NCBI GenBank assembly: GCA_029249645.1 | Contig: JAQWWC010000043.1 | Coordinates: 1-38,673, forward strand | From: Pseudomonadales bacterium | Lineage (GTDB): Bacteria; Pseudomonadota; Gammaproteobacteria; Pseudomonadales; Azotimanducaceae | Direction: 5' to 3' | DNA: 38,673 bases | Shown: positions 27,245 to 38,673 of the stretch, piece by piece | How the letters are laid out: each line of letters begins with the position of its first letter | How positions within the stretch are numbered: the first letter of the stretch is position 1 | Position numbers and translations under genes: made by a program | Notes under the pieces: model-generated | What the model was told of the DNA's origin: nothing | Databases searched by the model: none | Seen by the model: the letters and a program-made list of their open reading frames with translations, nothing else

Positions 27245-29706
27245 CAATTCACCACAAAGTTAATCAATTTTTCAGGCACATAAATGACCTTCCGGATTTG
27301 TTTACCGTCAAAGTACTGCGTCAAGTTGGGTAGCTCTGCCACCTTTTGGCGAATGCTTGATTCATCAATATCTGCCGCAACATCGAGCTTCGCCCGTAAT
27401 TTCCCATTGATCTGAACCACAAGCTCAATGGTGGTTTTAACCAACGCACTATCATCTGTTGCCATCCACTGGGCATGACTCAAATCTTCTCCCGTCAACT
27501 TGCGCCATAAAGCAGTCGAGATATGGGGGGTAATCGGGGATAGAACCAACACAACCGCTTTTAAGGCTTCGCGCAACACAGCGCGAGATTCGCTGGAATG
27601 CCCGTCAAACTTATTAATATGATTCATTAGTGTCATGGCGGCCGCAACAACGGTATTGAACGCCAGCCGGCGGCCGTAATCGTCGAATGCCTTGCTCAGC
27701 GTTTCATGCGTCACTCGCCGAAGCCCTTTATCAAGCTCATCCAGACGCGCAGTGTCAAAGGCATCCGCGGCACCCTCGGCAACGTGGTTTTGCACCGTCG
27801 TCCAAAGCCGAGTCCGGAGCCATTTAAATGCGGACTCTACGCCATTTTCAGACCACTCAAAACTTTGCTCCGGCGGCGCCGCAAACATCATCGCCATTCG
27901 AACTGCATCGGCACCAAACTGATCGAGAAGATGCTGCGGGTCACCGGCGTCGCCAGCGGACTTCGACATCTTACTGCCGTCTTTTAAAACCATTCCGAGC
28001 GCCAAAAGATTCGTAAACGGCTCATTGGTTTGCACAAGCCCCTGGTCTCGCATGACTTTGTGAAAGAAACGCGCATAAAGCAGATGCAGAATTGCATGCT
28101 CCTCGCCCCCCACATAATGATCCACTTGCCCCCAATAGGTCGCCCGATCATCCAGCATCGCAGCGTCAGCATCGCTCGACATAAATCGCGCGTAATACCA
28201 GGAAGACTCCATGAACGTATCAAACGTATCGGTTTCGCGCTCACCAGGCCCGCCACAGTTTGGGCAGGGCACGCTTGACCAGTCAGCCAGGGTCTTAAGT
28301 GGTGAACCAACGCCTTGGAACTGGATATCGGTGGGTAAGACAACGGGTAAATCCTGCTCAGGGACCGGCACAGCGCCACATTGCTCGCAATGGATGAATG
28401 GGATTGGACAACCCCAATAGCGCTGCCGTGAAACCCCCCAGTCTCGCAATCTATAATTGACCCGCCGCGCGCCCAGACCTTTTGCTTCCAAGGCGCCCGT
28501 AATCGCTGAGAAACCCTCATCAAACCCTAAGCCATCGAATTCGCCAGAGTTGATCAATTCATTTTTATCGGTAACGGCTTGATCGAGGATCGAGATGCCG
28601 TCGGGGCCACTCGCTATGACCTGTTTAATCGGCAAGTCATACTTTTTAGCAAACTCCCAATCCCGCTGATCGTGTCCCGGCACGGACATCACGGCCCCCG
28701 AGCCGTATTCCATCAAAACGAAATTTGCGACCCAAACGGGAACGCTTTCGCCAGTGAGTGGATGGGTTGCAACGTACCCAGAATCAATGCCCAGCTTCTC
28801 CATCTTCGCCATTTCAGCTTCAGCAACCTTGACGCGTTGCGCATCTTGGATAAAGGCGTCAATCGCCGGATTCCCGGTTGCCGCGGCCAGCGCAATCGGA
28901 TGCTGCGGCGCAACGGCCAAGTAGGTGACCCCCATTAAGGTATCCGGCCGAGTCGTGTATACCGCAACACCACCAAACTCAGGCATTGGAAACGTAAGCT
29001 CAACGCCTTCTGATCGACCGATCCAGTTCCGCTGCATCGTCTTAATTTTGTCGGGCCAGCCCGGCAGATGATCGAGCTCGCCCAACAACTCTTCAGCGTA
29101 GTCTGTTATTTTGACAAACCACTGAGACAGTTGCCGGCGCTCAACCGGGGCTCCTGAGCGCCAACCTTTACCATCGACTACCTGCTCGTTTGCAAGAACG
29201 GTCTGATCCACTGGATCCCAATTCACCAACGCCGCTTTTTTATAAACGAGCCCCTGCTCATACATTTTGGTGAAAAACCACTGCTCCCAGCGATAATATT
29301 CCGGATCACAGGTTGCAAACTCCCGAGACCAATCGTACGCCAGTCCCAGCCGCTGCATTTGGGTTTTCATGTGCGCAATGTTTTTTCGAGTCCAATCGGA
29401 CGGTGGGACCTGATGCTTAATCGCCGCGTTCTCCGCCGGCAAGCCAAACGCATCCCAACCCATGGGCTGCAGAACCTGTTTGCCATTGAGCCGTTGAAAG
29501 CGAGCAATCACATCACCCAGTGTATAGGTGCGAACGTGACCCATATGGAGCTGCCCGCTGGGATAAGGGAACATCGCCAAACAGTAAAACTTTTCCTGAC
29601 CGACTTGCTCTGAGACTTTATAAGTCTCCTGCGACTGCCAATTCGCCTGTTCAGCGGCCTCCAGGACCTGCGGATCATACGCGTCCGGTACATCTTGCCA
29701 AGCCAT
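27244..29706 (-). CDS. leuS: Leucyl-tRNA synthetase
   Basis: [25 protein letters not shown] (HIGH region), KMSKSAGD (KMSKS), editing domain, zinc-ribbon cysteines. Start refined to ATG 29706. Confidence 0.97.
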   Translation of the reverse strand: MAWQDVPDAYDPQVLEAAEQANWQSQETYKVSEQVGQEKFYCLAMFPYPSGQLHMGHVRTYTLGDVIARFQRLNGKQVLQPMGWDAFGLPAENAAIKHQVPPSDWTRKNIAHMKTQMQRLGLAYDWSREFATCDPEYYRWEQWFFTKMYEQGLVYKKAALVNWDPVDQTVLANEQVVDGKGWRSGAPVERRQLSQWFVKITDYAEELLGELDHLPGWPDKIKTMQRNWIGRSEGVELTFPMPEFGGVAVYTTRPDTLMGVTYLAVAPQHPIALAAATGNPAIDAFIQDAQRVKVAEAEMAKMEKLGIDSGYVATHPLTGESVPVWVANFVLMEYGSGAVMSVPGHDQRDWEFAKKYDLPIKQVIASGPDGISILDQAVTDKNELINSGEFDGLGFDEGFSAITGALEAKGLGARRVNYRLRDWGVSRQRYWGCPIPFIHCEQCGAVPVPEQDLPVVLPTDIQFQGVGSPLKTLADWSSVPCPNCGGPGERETDTFDTFMESSWYYARFMSSDADAAMLDDRATYWGQVDHYVGGEEHAILHLLYARFFHKVMRDQGLVQTNEPFTNLLALGMVLKDGSKMSKSAGDAGDPQHLLDQFGADAVRMAMMFAAPPEQSFEWSENGVESAFKWLRTRLWTTVQNHVAEGAADAFDTARLDELDKGLRRVTHETLSKAFDDYGRRLAFNTVVAAAMTLMNHINKFDGHSSESRAVLREALKAVVLVLSPITPHISTALWRKLTGEDLSHAQWMATDDSALVKTTIELVVQINGKLRAKLDVAADIDESSIRQKVAELPNLTQYFDGKQIRKVIYVPEKLINFVVN

Positions 29707-29773
29707 AGTCACTCACCTATTCAATGAGTTGGTATTCTACCTTACGCGCCAGAGCCTCGGCGAGCCTTGACGC

Positions 29774-31237
29774 TTAAAGTCGGTTCCGAATCAGCGCCGC
29801 GATCATCATCCCAAAAAACAACGCAATGATCGGCGGTTGTCCAAACCGACTATAGGGGGTCTGGCCCGTATAGAGCGGGACCGATTGCACCATCACGCCA
29901 GGTTCATTTTTCGGCAACCGGGCCAGCACGTCACCCTTGTGCGAGATCAACGCGGTTACCCCATTATTGGTCACTCGAACGACCGAACGCGCAAGCTCGG
30001 ACGCGCGCATTGCTGCAATCTGCAAATGCTGCTCTGGCCCAATTGATGCGCCAAACCAGGTATCGTTGCTAACAGTGACTAAAAGCGCCGGATCCTGCGC
30101 CGTACCCCGTACGAGCTCTGCATCGGTAATTTCATAGCAAATCGATAGAGACAACTCATGCGAGCCAAGCCGAATGGGCGCCTGCACGGCAGGACCCGGC
30201 TGATTCCGAGACATCGGCAGATCAAAAAACTGGATCAACCCGCGCAAAACAGACGCCATCGGGACAAACTCACCAAACGGCACGAGATGTCGTTTTAAGT
30301 AGCGACCCTCGGCAAGACCTAGACCTTGCACCGTATTGTAGTAGCCGGTTTCATCCGCCATCGGCAAGCCAACGATCAGGCCAACCCCCGCCTCATCGGC
30401 CCAATCTTTCAGCCGCTTTAAGGATGCTTGTCCCTGGTGAGCAAACCGGGTGAAAGAGGCTTCCGACCAAACCACCAATTCAACTTCCGGCAAATCAGCC
30501 ATGAGCCGAGTATGGGCATTCAAATTACTCATGAACTGACCCGGTTGCCACTTCGTGTGCTGATCAAGGTTCGCTTGAATCCCAGCAACCTTGAGGCTGC
30601 CCGCTCGATCAACAAATTCAAGGCTGCCAACGCTGAGAGACAGAACGAATAAACTCGTCACAACAAACGGTAGCCATTGATTCGGAGCGCGCCACTGTCG
30701 AACCAGGAGCTCAGCAAGAAGCACCACGACGAAGCCAACCAGCAACACCCCGCCAATAGGTGCCCAATGCCCCGCCCAGGTCTCTGTGTGGCCATAACCG
30801 ACATAAAGCCAGGGAAAGCCCGTCAGGAACCAACCCCGAAACCACTCACCCAGAACCCAGGTCATTGCCAACCAAGGCGCATTAGGCCACCCGCCTCGCA
30901 CGCGCAAGTAAGATAGCAAATACCCTTGGGGTATAAAGGTCAAAGACCAAAGTAAGATAAACGCCCCAGTTAGACCGCCCGCCAGCAGGCTCGAGGCACC
31001 GCCATAGGTATGAATACTAACGTAGATCCAAGCAACGCCTGAGCCGAAGAGTCCCAAGGCAAAGCCGTAGTGAAGTGCAGCAAGTCGGTGCCCTCTAAAG
31101 TCTGCGCTGACCACGCAAAATGTCACCAAGCTAATCAAAGACAGCGGCCAGTATCCGAAGGGTGCAAAACTGCCAACCAGCAAACCGCCCGCGAGCACAC
31201 AAATGAGCCAAGCGGTCTTAAATCCGAGACTCGCCAA
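29774..31237 (-). CDS. lnt: Apolipoprotein N-acyltransferase
   Basis: Multi-TM N-terminus then nitrilase domain (VVWSEASFTRF, RYLKRHLVPFGEFVPM, LSICYEITDAELVR); follows corC. TTG start at 31237 is proposed because the longer track ORF overlaps corC. Confidence 0.9.
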   Translation of the reverse strand: MASLGFKTAWLICVLAGGLLVGSFAPFGYWPLSLISLVTFCVVSADFRGHRLAALHYGFALGLFGSGVAWIYVSIHTYGGASSLLAGGLTGAFILLWSLTFIPQGYLLSYLRVRGGWPNAPWLAMTWVLGEWFRGWFLTGFPWLYVGYGHTETWAGHWAPIGGVLLVGFVVVLLAELLVRQWRAPNQWLPFVVTSLFVLSLSVGSLEFVDRAGSLKVAGIQANLDQHTKWQPGQFMSNLNAHTRLMADLPEVELVVWSEASFTRFAHQGQASLKRLKDWADEAGVGLIVGLPMADETGYYNTVQGLGLAEGRYLKRHLVPFGEFVPMASVLRGLIQFFDLPMSRNQPGPAVQAPIRLGSHELSLSICYEITDAELVRGTAQDPALLVTVSNDTWFGASIGPEQHLQIAAMRASELARSVVRVTNNGVTALISHKGDVLARLPKNEPGVMVQSVPLYTGQTPYSRFGQPPIIALFFGMMIAALIRNRL

Positions 31238-31238
31238 C

Positions 31239-32084
31239 TTAATCTGTGCTGCGACGAGCAACCTGGAGCAAATGAATTCTCCGGTTGTCCGCATTGAGCA
31301 CTCTGAACTCAAAGCCTTCGATGACCACCTGATCATCACGGTTCGGAAGACGGCCGATTCGATTCATCATCAAGCCACCGATCGTATCAAACTCATCGTC
31401 ATCAAATTTACTACCGAAAGCACGATTAAAATCCTCGATGGTAGTCAACGCTTTGACGGTGTAGGTGCCATCGACATGCTGCTTGATGAAATCGTCTTCA
31501 TCATAATCAAACTCATCTTCAATATCGCCGACGATTTGCTCGAGTACATCCTCAATAGTAATAATTCCACTCATGCTGCCGTATTCATCATAAACAACCG
31601 CGAGGTGATTTCGATTGGCTTTAAATTCTTGGAGCAGCACATTCAGGCGTTTACTCTCTGGGATACCCGGAGACCGCCTCAAAAGATCGCGAAGATTAAA
31701 TCGTTCGGAGCGGTCGGGATGCGCCAAGAACAGCATGTCTTTTGCCAGCAAAACGCCCAGCACATCATCATTACCATCGCCCAGAACCGGAAATCGAGAG
31801 TGCCCACTTTCAATCACCCCAGTCAGGATTTCGCCGGCGGTTTGGTCAATCCTGAAAAAAACCACCTGAGATCTTGGCACCATAATCTCACGGGCTTTTA
31901 AATCAGAGACGGTCAGCGCGCCTTCAATAATGGACAGCGCTTCGGCATCCAGCAATTCTCGTTGCTCGGAGGCCCGCAGCACTTCAAGCAGCTCGGCTCG
32001 ACTGCTGGGCTCACCGGTCAACGCCATCGATAAGCGTTCCAACCAAGAGCGGCTTTTTTCAGATTTCGAGTCGCTTTCACTCAT
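31239..32084 (-). CDS. corC: CorC/HlyC-family transporter-associated protein (CBS domains + CorC_HlyC domain)
   Basis: VSDLKAREIMVPRSQVVFFRIDQTAGEIL, YDEYGSMSGIITIEDVLEQIVGDIEDEFD. Confidence 0.95.
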   Translation of the reverse strand: MSESDSKSEKSRSWLERLSMALTGEPSSRAELLEVLRASEQRELLDAEALSIIEGALTVSDLKAREIMVPRSQVVFFRIDQTAGEILTGVIESGHSRFPVLGDGNDDVLGVLLAKDMLFLAHPDRSERFNLRDLLRRSPGIPESKRLNVLLQEFKANRNHLAVVYDEYGSMSGIITIEDVLEQIVGDIEDEFDYDEDDFIKQHVDGTYTVKALTTIEDFNRAFGSKFDDDEFDTIGGLMMNRIGRLPNRDDQVVIEGFEFRVLNADNRRIHLLQVARRSTD

Positions 32085-32577
32085 CGACAGTCACCTCATA
32101 CGGATCTTGAACGCCTACTTCTTTTAGCACGGCCACTTCTAGCGATTCCATTGTCACTGCGTCGGCTTCGATTTCGTGATCATACCCAATCAGGTGCAGA
32201 ATGCCATGCAAGACTAAGTGTAAAAAATGATCCGATACCGTTTTACCTTGCTCTGCCGCCTCATCCACCAAACACGCCCCGCAAATCACCAAATCGCCGA
32301 GATCTAGGCAGCGCACTTCATCCAGCATATTGGTTGTAAACGACAACACATTAGTCGGGTAATCCCGACCTCGATAACTTTGGTTTAACGCACGCGATTC
32401 AGCGGGATCAACAAATCGGATACAAACACTGAGAAGTTGGGCCTGCGACGGATTCGAAGCCAAGGTTTGTTGCCAAATCGAGTCCATCATCCTTTGAATC
32501 AGAGGCATCACAGCATCACCGGAAATACCCGCCGGACAAAGGTCACTTTGCTGAAAATCGATTTGAAGGGGCATCAT
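32077..32577 (-). CDS. ybeY: Endoribonuclease YbeY
   Basis: SRALNQSYRGRDYPTNVLSF; zinc motif HLVLHGILHLIGYDHE; synteny phoH-ybeY-corC. Confidence 0.95.
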   Translation of the reverse strand: MMPLQIDFQQSDLCPAGISGDAVMPLIQRMMDSIWQQTLASNPSQAQLLSVCIRFVDPAESRALNQSYRGRDYPTNVLSFTTNMLDEVRCLDLGDLVICGACLVDEAAEQGKTVSDHFLHLVLHGILHLIGYDHEIEADAVTMESLEVAVLKEVGVQDPYEVTVDE

Positions 32578-32597
32578 GCTTTGAACCAAACTGCGAT

Positions 32598-33593
32598 TTA
32601 ATCGCGATCTTCAAAGGCTTGATACGCTTCGACAATCCTTTGCACCAACGGATGTCGCACAACGTCTCGAGACGAAAAGTGCGTAAAGGATAAGCCTTTG
32701 ACACCATCTAGCACCCGCATCACATGTTTGAGCCCAGACTGGGTTCGAGGCGGTAGATCCACCTGCGTCACATCTCCTGTGACCACCACGGTCGAGCCAA
32801 AGCCAATCCGGGTCAAGAACATTTTCATTTGTTCAACAGTTGTATTCTGGCTTTCGTCCAGAATAATAAAAGAATCATTTAGGGTTCTGCCGCGCATATA
32901 AGCCAGCGGCGCAACTTCAATGAAGCCCTTCTCAATTAACTTCTCAACCCGCTCAAAACCGAATAATTCGTAGAGCGCGTCGTACAAGGGCCTGAGGTAG
33001 GGGTCAATCTTTTGGCTCAAGTCGCCCGGCAGAAAGCCTAACTTCTCACCCGCCTCAACTGCCGGCCGGACCAGCAATATCCGTCCTACCCGTTCTTGCT
33101 CAAAAGCCTCGACAGCACATGCCACGGCCAAAAAAGTCTTTCCTGTTCCTGCCGGCCCGATCCCAAAATTAATGTCGTGCGTCCGGATAGCACTTACATA
33201 TACATTCTGATTATCCCCTCGGGGTTTGATCGATTTCTTGCGAGTCTTGATCAGTTGAACGGATGCGTCTTGGCCATCTGTAATCGCCTCAATACCCGAC
33301 TCCTGTAGAAACAAATGAAGCGTTTCGGGACTCAGTTCGCCGCCATTGACCACTTCTCGATACAACTGCCTTAGCAGCTCGAGGCAGGCGCCCACCGTTT
33401 TCTTATCTCCTTGAATCTCGAATTCGTGTCCACGATTCTTAATTTTGACATCTAAGCGAGATTCAATCTGTCTAAGATTTTTATCGAAAGGCCCGCACAG
33501 AGCGGACAAATGATCGGAATTGTTGGGCTCAAGCTTAATGACTTTCTTAACGCGAGCATCAACATTGGAACCTGGAACCGGTTGAATACTCAA
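32598..33593 (-). CDS. PhoH-family protein (YbeZ)
   Basis: [55 protein letters not shown]. Confidence 0.95.
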   Translation of the reverse strand: MSIQPVPGSNVDARVKKVIKLEPNNSDHLSALCGPFDKNLRQIESRLDVKIKNRGHEFEIQGDKKTVGACLELLRQLYREVVNGGELSPETLHLFLQESGIEAITDGQDASVQLIKTRKKSIKPRGDNQNVYVSAIRTHDINFGIGPAGTGKTFLAVACAVEAFEQERVGRILLVRPAVEAGEKLGFLPGDLSQKIDPYLRPLYDALYELFGFERVEKLIEKGFIEVAPLAYMRGRTLNDSFIILDESQNTTVEQMKMFLTRIGFGSTVVVTGDVTQVDLPPRTQSGLKHVMRVLDGVKGLSFTHFSSRDVVRHPLVQRIVEAYQAFEDRD

Positions 33594-35005
33594 CGGATCG
33601 CACCTGTATCAACCGCACTGACCCAATCTCCTCGAAGGGAGTTAGGTAAGGCCTCAGTCACATTGATCCGGCTGAACCCACCAATAAGCGCCGCATCATC
33701 CGATCTAAAATTCACGACACGATTATTTTCAGTTCGCCCTTGCAGCTGCCCTGGGTCTTTCTTGGCCACTCCCGTGACCAGAACGACTTGTTCCGTGCCC
33801 ACCATGCGCCGGCTAATTAGCATGGCATGCTGCAGAATCCGAGTTTGCAGTGCACTCAATCGTTCCTTTTTAACACCCATCGGGGTCTCATCTGGCAGCT
33901 CTGCCGCAGGCGTTCCCGGTCGGGCACTAAAAATAAAGCTAAAGGAGTGATCAAAACCCAGCTCTTCTATGAGGCCCATGGTGGCTGCGAAATCCTCATC
34001 GGTTTCTCCCGGGAAACCAATTATAAAGTCTGAGGACAAACTGATATCAGGCCGTATCGCTCTCAGTCGTCGTATCTTGGATTTGTATTCCAAGATCGTG
34101 TGACCCCGCTTCATGCGGGCCAGGATACGATCTGAGCCACTTTGAACCGGCAAATGCAGGTGACTGACCAATTCTGGCACCTCAGCGTAGAGGTCAATTA
34201 GGCTGTCAGTAAATTCCATCGGATGTGAGGTTGTATAGCGGATCCGATCGATCCCGGGGATCTGCGCGACGGTTGCAATCAAATAAGCCAAATCCGCATA
34301 TTGATCGCCTTCCAGCTTGCCTCGATAGGCGTTGACGTTTTGACCCAGCAAATTGACTTCGCGCACCCCTTTTTCTGCAAGCTGAACGACTTCTCGAACG
34401 ACATCAACCAAAGGGCGACTGACCTCCTCACCCCGTGTGTAAGGCACAACGCAAAATGTGCAGTATTTACTACAGCCTTCCATGATCGAAACAAACGCGC
34501 TTGGTCCGTCGACAGAGGGTTCAGGTAGCCGGTCGAATTTTTCAATCTCTGGGAAGCTCACATCGACCACAGCTTGCGCGCTATCTCTCTGCGTCTTCAG
34601 CATCGCTGGCAGGCGATGGAGCGTCTGCGGTCCAAAGATTAAATCAACATAGGGTGCTCTGCCCTGGATCGCTTGTCCTTCTTGACTGGCAACACAACCG
34701 CCAACCCCAATTTTCAAAGACGGCTTAGCCTCCTTGAGTTTTTTCCATCGGCCCAATTGATGGAAGACTTTTTCCTGAGCCTTCTCTCGAATCGAGCAGG
34801 TATTCAGCAATAATAAGTCAGCTTCGGCCTCAACGTCAGTGAGCACGTACCCATCGGTTGCGCCCAACAAATCGGCCATTTTAGAGGAATCGTATTCGTT
34901 CATCTGACAGCCATGGGTCTTGATAAATAATTTGGGTTGAAGGCTCAAAGTCTGACACCGCGCTTGATTAGGAACCGCATTATATTCCGGACGGTCTCGA
35001 ACCAC
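33590..35005 (-). CDS. miaB: tRNA-2-methylthio-N6-dimethylallyladenosine synthase
   Basis: [23 protein letters not shown], radical [31 protein letters not shown] domain at the C-terminus. Exact start uncertain. Confidence 0.96.
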   Translation of the reverse strand: MVRDRPEYNAVPNQARCQTLSLQPKLFIKTHGCQMNEYDSSKMADLLGATDGYVLTDVEAEADLLLLNTCSIREKAQEKVFHQLGRWKKLKEAKPSLKIGVGGCVASQEGQAIQGRAPYVDLIFGPQTLHRLPAMLKTQRDSAQAVVDVSFPEIEKFDRLPEPSVDGPSAFVSIMEGCSKYCTFCVVPYTRGEEVSRPLVDVVREVVQLAEKGVREVNLLGQNVNAYRGKLEGDQYADLAYLIATVAQIPGIDRIRYTTSHPMEFTDSLIDLYAEVPELVSHLHLPVQSGSDRILARMKRGHTILEYKSKIRRLRAIRPDISLSSDFIIGFPGETDEDFAATMGLIEELGFDHSFSFIFSARPGTPAAELPDETPMGVKKERLSALQTRILQHAMLISRRMVGTEQVVLVTGVAKKDPGQLQGRTENNRVVNFRSDDAALIGGFSRINVTEALPNSLRGDWVSAVDTGAIR

Positions 35006-35122
35006 TAGCGCCTTTAAAAATCACTTGTCAGACCTGATATTTCCCCTAGGTTCGCGTTATACTGACCCCGCACAAGCCTTGCTTTACACGACCGGTCTAT
35101 TGAAATATTGAGCATTCAAACT

Positions 35123-35455
35123 ATGCCTAGCTTCCCCACGTACAAAGTCATTTTCTATAATCAGGGGCAGATTTTCGAAATCTTTGCTCGCCAAATCTAC
35201 CAATCGGACCTTTATGGTTTTATTGAGATTGAGGAACTGGTTTTTGGGGAACGCTCCGGTATGTTGGTCGATCCCAGTGAAGAAAAGTTAAAGGCCGAAT
35301 TTGATGGCGTAAAACGCAGCTACCTACCCATGCACTCAATCGTCCGAATCGACGAGGTTGCTAAAGAAGGGGTCGGTAAAATCTCCGAGGCTAAGGGCAA
35401 TATTGCGCCCTTCCCGATGCCCGCCTTCAATCCCAAAGGCAGTGGCAAAGACTAA
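35123..35455 (+). CDS. DUF1820 family protein
   Basis: YKVIFYNQGQIFEIFARQIYQSDLYGFIEIEELVFGERSGMLVDPSEEKLKAEFDGVKRSYLPMHSIVRIDEV. Confidence 0.85.
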   Translation: MPSFPTYKVIFYNQGQIFEIFARQIYQSDLYGFIEIEELVFGERSGMLVDPSEEKLKAEFDGVKRSYLPMHSIVRIDEVAKEGVGKISEAKGNIAPFPMPAFNPKGSGKD

Positions 35456-35464
35456 TTTCGATCG

Positions 35465-36997
35465 ATGCATCCCGGCCTCCACAGTCAACTGCGTCCCAAT
35501 AAGCTCGCTTTTGTTTCTGACGACGGTGAGCAACAGACCACCTATCGCCAATTGGACGAGCAGTCCAATCAAACCGCACACTTTTTATCCAGCCTAGGTT
35601 TAAAGCACCGAGATGGCATCGCCATCCTTTTAGACAACGACCTTCGATTTTTAACCATCGCCTGGGCCGCTCAACGCTCCGGTCTGTACTTCACGCCCAT
35701 CAGCACTTTTTTTCAGGCTATGGAAGTCAACTATATCCTTGAAAACTGTGAAGCCCGCGTGCTGTTCACGAAGCAATCCATTTTGGACCAAACGGACTTA
35801 ACCTTGCCCCCACATTTGACTGTGGTAACCCTTGATCGGGGTCCAAGCCTTTCTTGGGACACGGCCATTTCAGACTTTCCGGTAACCCCTCAAGCTGACG
35901 CGCGTGAGGGCGCTGAGATGATTTATTCCTCCGGCACGACGGGCCTTCCGAAAGGCGTGCGGTTTGATCTAGCCTTATCCCCAGTGGGCACAGTGTCCGA
36001 TCTGATTGCGAAACGCATCGCGATGCATTGCGTTGATGACAACACAAAATACCTCTCTACCGCGCCGCTCTATCACTCAGCGCCGTTACGGTACAACCTA
36101 ATGGTTTCGCGCCTAGGCGGCACGTCGGTCATCATGCGGAAATTTGATGCCCAACACGCCCTTAGACTCATCGAGCAGCATCGCATCACCCACAGTCAAT
36201 GGGTCCCAACCATGTTCAACCGATTGCTGTCGTTACCCCAAGCGGTCCGCGACAGCACGGATATCAGCAGCCTTCAGTATGCGATCCACGCAGCAGCCCC
36301 GTGCCCCATTGAGGTTAAACAAGCAATGATCGCCTGGTGGGGCAACATTCTGTACGAGTATTATTCAGGGACAGAGTCGAACGGCTCAACCGCTATTACC
36401 AGTGCCGAGTCGCTCACCCATCCTGGCAGTGTCGGTCGTGCCTTTCATGGCACCGTCCGAATTTTAGATGATCATTATAATGTTTTGCCCGCAGGCGCCA
36501 TCGGTGGTGTCTACTTTGAAAACGGCACCGATTTCAGCTATTTCAAGGATGAGGCCAAAACCGCCGCTGCAAAATCACCTCAAGGCTTTACAACATTAGG
36601 TGACCTGGGATACCTAGATGATGCGGGCTACTTGTATTTAAAAGATCGTAAGTCCTTCATGATTATCTCTGGCGGCGTTAACATCTACCCGCAAGAAATC
36701 GAAGACCTGCTCGTAAGCCATGAGGCAGTCCTCGATGCCGCCGTGTTTGGCGTTCCGGACGCGGATTTCGGGGAAGCGGTAAAAGCAGTTGTTGAGCTAA
36801 ACCCGCCTTATAAAAACCAAGAAACAGACGCTCTCGCCGAGAAGCTCATCGCCTTTTGTCGCGCTAACCTCTCCCATATCAAGTGCCCTAAAAGCATTGA
36901 GTTCATCGAGACTCTGCCCAGACACCCCACGGGCAAACTCTACAAAGCAAAACTCCGCGCGCCGTATTGGGAAAATCGTTCATCGCTGATCATTTAA
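35465..36997 (+). CDS. AMP-binding acyl-CoA synthetase/ligase
   Basis: MIYSSGTTGLPKGV AMP-binding motif, YYSGTESNG, TLGDLGYLDDAGYLYLKDRKSFMIISGGVNIYPQEIE, PRHPTGKLYKAKLR. Confidence 0.93.
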   Translation: MHPGLHSQLRPNKLAFVSDDGEQQTTYRQLDEQSNQTAHFLSSLGLKHRDGIAILLDNDLRFLTIAWAAQRSGLYFTPISTFFQAMEVNYILENCEARVLFTKQSILDQTDLTLPPHLTVVTLDRGPSLSWDTAISDFPVTPQADAREGAEMIYSSGTTGLPKGVRFDLALSPVGTVSDLIAKRIAMHCVDDNTKYLSTAPLYHSAPLRYNLMVSRLGGTSVIMRKFDAQHALRLIEQHRITHSQWVPTMFNRLLSLPQAVRDSTDISSLQYAIHAAAPCPIEVKQAMIAWWGNILYEYYSGTESNGSTAITSAESLTHPGSVGRAFHGTVRILDDHYNVLPAGAIGGVYFENGTDFSYFKDEAKTAAAKSPQGFTTLGDLGYLDDAGYLYLKDRKSFMIISGGVNIYPQEIEDLLVSHEAVLDAAVFGVPDADFGEAVKAVVELNPPYKNQETDALAEKLIAFCRANLSHIKCPKSIEFIETLPRHPTGKLYKAKLRAPYWENRSSLII

Positions 36998-37480
36998 CCC
37001 CAGAGCGCTATCACCAAATTAGGCGCACGCCGAATCAAGACACTCAAGCCTTCGTTGATTCCCGGAAATCGAAATTCCGGCGCGATATCCTGAAGCGGCT
37101 GGAGTACGAAGCGTCGATCCAAAGCCCTGGGATGCGGCACTGTTAGCGTAGACGTCGAAAGGGTCTCGTCTCCGACGGCAATTAGATCAAGATCCAAGGT
37201 CCGCGCCGTATTTTTTCCATGATCTTTTGGACGACCAAACTCCGCTTCAAGCGCTTGTAGGTTTAATAGCAAGGACTCAGGTGGCAGACCACTTTTAAAC
37301 GCAACCACCGCATTCGCAAAGTCCGTCGCGTCGGCTGTCATATCCACCGGTTCCGTGCGATAAATCTCGGAGGCGCGAAAGCCCTCCGGGAATTGTTGTG
37401 CCAGACACACCATGGCCTTTAAGACATTCTGATCCGGCGCACCAAGATTACTCCCCAAAGCAACAACAACCTCCCGCATA
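36994..37480 (-). CDS. folK: 2-amino-4-hydroxy-6-hydroxymethyldihydropteridine diphosphokinase
   Basis: MREVVVALGSNLGAPDQNV, DFANAVVAFKS, ARTLDLDLIAVGDETL, VPHPRALDRRFVLQPLQDIAPEF. Start refined to ATG 37480. Confidence 0.92.
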
Positions 37481-37582
37481 GACCCTCCTGACCGCTGCCC
37501 GAAACTTCTCAAGTTTCAGCTCGCACAGCCTTCGTTTTGTGTTAATTTTAAGCCTCGTATGTCATTCATGCTAGGACTCAAC

Positions 37583-38668
37583 ATGAAAGCAGCTGTATTG
37601 AGAGAACAAAATAAGCCTATGGAGATTGAAGAAGTTCAAATCTCAAAGCCTGGCCCAAGAGAAGTCCTGGTTAGACCTATTGCGGCTGGTGTCTGCCACA
37701 GTGATCTACATTTTTTAGATGGCTCATATCCTTACATGCTACCGACCATTTTAGGCCACGAGAGCGCGGGTGTCGTCGAAGAAGTCGGCAAAGATGTGAC
37801 CTATGTTAAAAAAGGCGATCATGTCATCACCTGCCTCTCGGCCTTTTGTGGGCATTGCAATAAATGCTTAACAGGCCATTTATCGCTTTGCCAAAGCCCT
37901 GAGGTCTCTCGAGCACCTGAAGTCGAATCTCGGCTGAGCATTGGCGGAGAGACCGTCCATCAATTCTTAAACCTTTCATCCTTCGCCGAGCTGATGCTCA
38001 TCCACGAACATGCACTGGTTAAAGTTCGAGAAGATATGCCAATGGATAGAGCCGCTTTGATTGGCTGCTCCACAACGACGGGCGTCGGCGCTGTTTTTCA
38101 CACAGCGGGCGTCGAACCTGGGTCGATTGTTGCCGTGATCGGCTGCGGCGGCGTTGGACTTGCTGCGATTAATGGCGCGGCAATTGCGGGCGCGTCCATG
38201 GTGATTGCAGTTGATATGGTCGACAGTAAGCTCGAATTGGCTAAAGCCGTCGGCGCAACCCACACGATCAATGCGCGCTCCGGCAATGCCGTCGGTGAAG
38301 TCCTCGAGCTCACCAAAGGCGGGTGCGATTATACTTTCGAAGCGATTGGCTTAAAGGCTACTGCCGAGCAGGCCTTCCAAATGCTCTGTAGCGGCGGTAC
38401 CGCAACCATTATCGGTATGATTCCGGTTGGCACGATGGTTGAGCTACATGGCGTTGACTTCTTGATGGAGAAAAAAATACAGGGCTCTAATATGGGTTCC
38501 AATCGATTTAGAATTGATATGCCGCGCTTCGTTGATTTCTACCTGAGTGGCAAGCTCCATCTCGATCAAATGATCTCAAAGCACATCAAATTAGCAGACG
38601 TAAATACCGCGCTAACTGCGCTCAAGAGTGGCGAAGAAGCGCGTCATGTCATCATGTTTGATCAATAA
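37583..38668 (+). CDS. Zinc-dependent alcohol dehydrogenase (MDR family)
   Basis: GVCHSDLHFLDG, GHESAGVVEEVG, structural-zinc cysteines CLSAFCGHCNKCLTGHLSLC, VIGCGGVGLAAINGAAIAGA Rossmann motif. Confidence 0.93.
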   Translation: MKAAVLREQNKPMEIEEVQISKPGPREVLVRPIAAGVCHSDLHFLDGSYPYMLPTILGHESAGVVEEVGKDVTYVKKGDHVITCLSAFCGHCNKCLTGHLSLCQSPEVSRAPEVESRLSIGGETVHQFLNLSSFAELMLIHEHALVKVREDMPMDRAALIGCSTTTGVGAVFHTAGVEPGSIVAVIGCGGVGLAAINGAAIAGASMVIAVDMVDSKLELAKAVGATHTINARSGNAVGEVLELTKGGCDYTFEAIGLKATAEQAFQMLCSGGTATIIGMIPVGTMVELHGVDFLMEKKIQGSNMGSNRFRIDMPRFVDFYLSGKLHLDQMISKHIKLADVNTALTALKSGEEARHVIMFDQ

Positions 38669-38673
38669 AAGGA

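Noticed and set aside
31203-31901. 232-aa plus-strand ORF antisense to corC
   Set aside because: Fully inside the well-supported corC CDS; low-complexity Ile/Asn-rich translation typical of an antisense frame.
1-38673. CRISPR arrays, tRNA/rRNA genes, transposases, phage or defence islands
   Set aside because: Looked for spaced direct repeats, tRNA-like cloverleaf ends and mobile-element proteins; none recognised by eye. A tRNAscan-SE/Infernal run would be needed to be definitive.

Overview
The window looks like a chromosomal segment of a gammaproteobacterium, probably marine. Most of it is housekeeping, including the conserved cluster miaB-phoH-ybeY-corC-lnt-leuS-lptE-holA on the minus strand, ahcY, a complete oppABCDF-like operon, a cobS/cobT pair, folK, and an acyl-CoA synthetase. 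The strongest hidden signal is a probable selenoprotein. Two ORFs split by a stop (11679-12140 and 12165-12530) are in the same frame, separated only by UGA 12138-12140. Read through, they give one 283-residue protein of the GrdB-like (glycine/betaine/sarcosine/D-proline reductase selenoprotein B) type, with a U-P-V-C redox motif and a SECIS-like hairpin just after the UGA. Other points of interest: (i) a PdsR/PdsS-like two-component pair of the 'proteobacterial dedicated sortase system' type with no sortase or LPXTG target nearby; (ii) twin palindromic operators exactly 50 bp apart upstream of an ArsR-methyltransferase fusion/ahcY operon; (iii) a perfect terminator-like hairpin inside the 3' end of the gltS-like CDS; (iv) a fibronectin-III-like insertion in OppC; (v) a 36-aa secreted micropeptide missing from the ORF track; (vi) an AT-rich palindrome-rich island at the left end. 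No rRNA, tRNA, CRISPR array, transposase or phage module was recognised. All assignments are from reading sequence and motifs; no database search was run.
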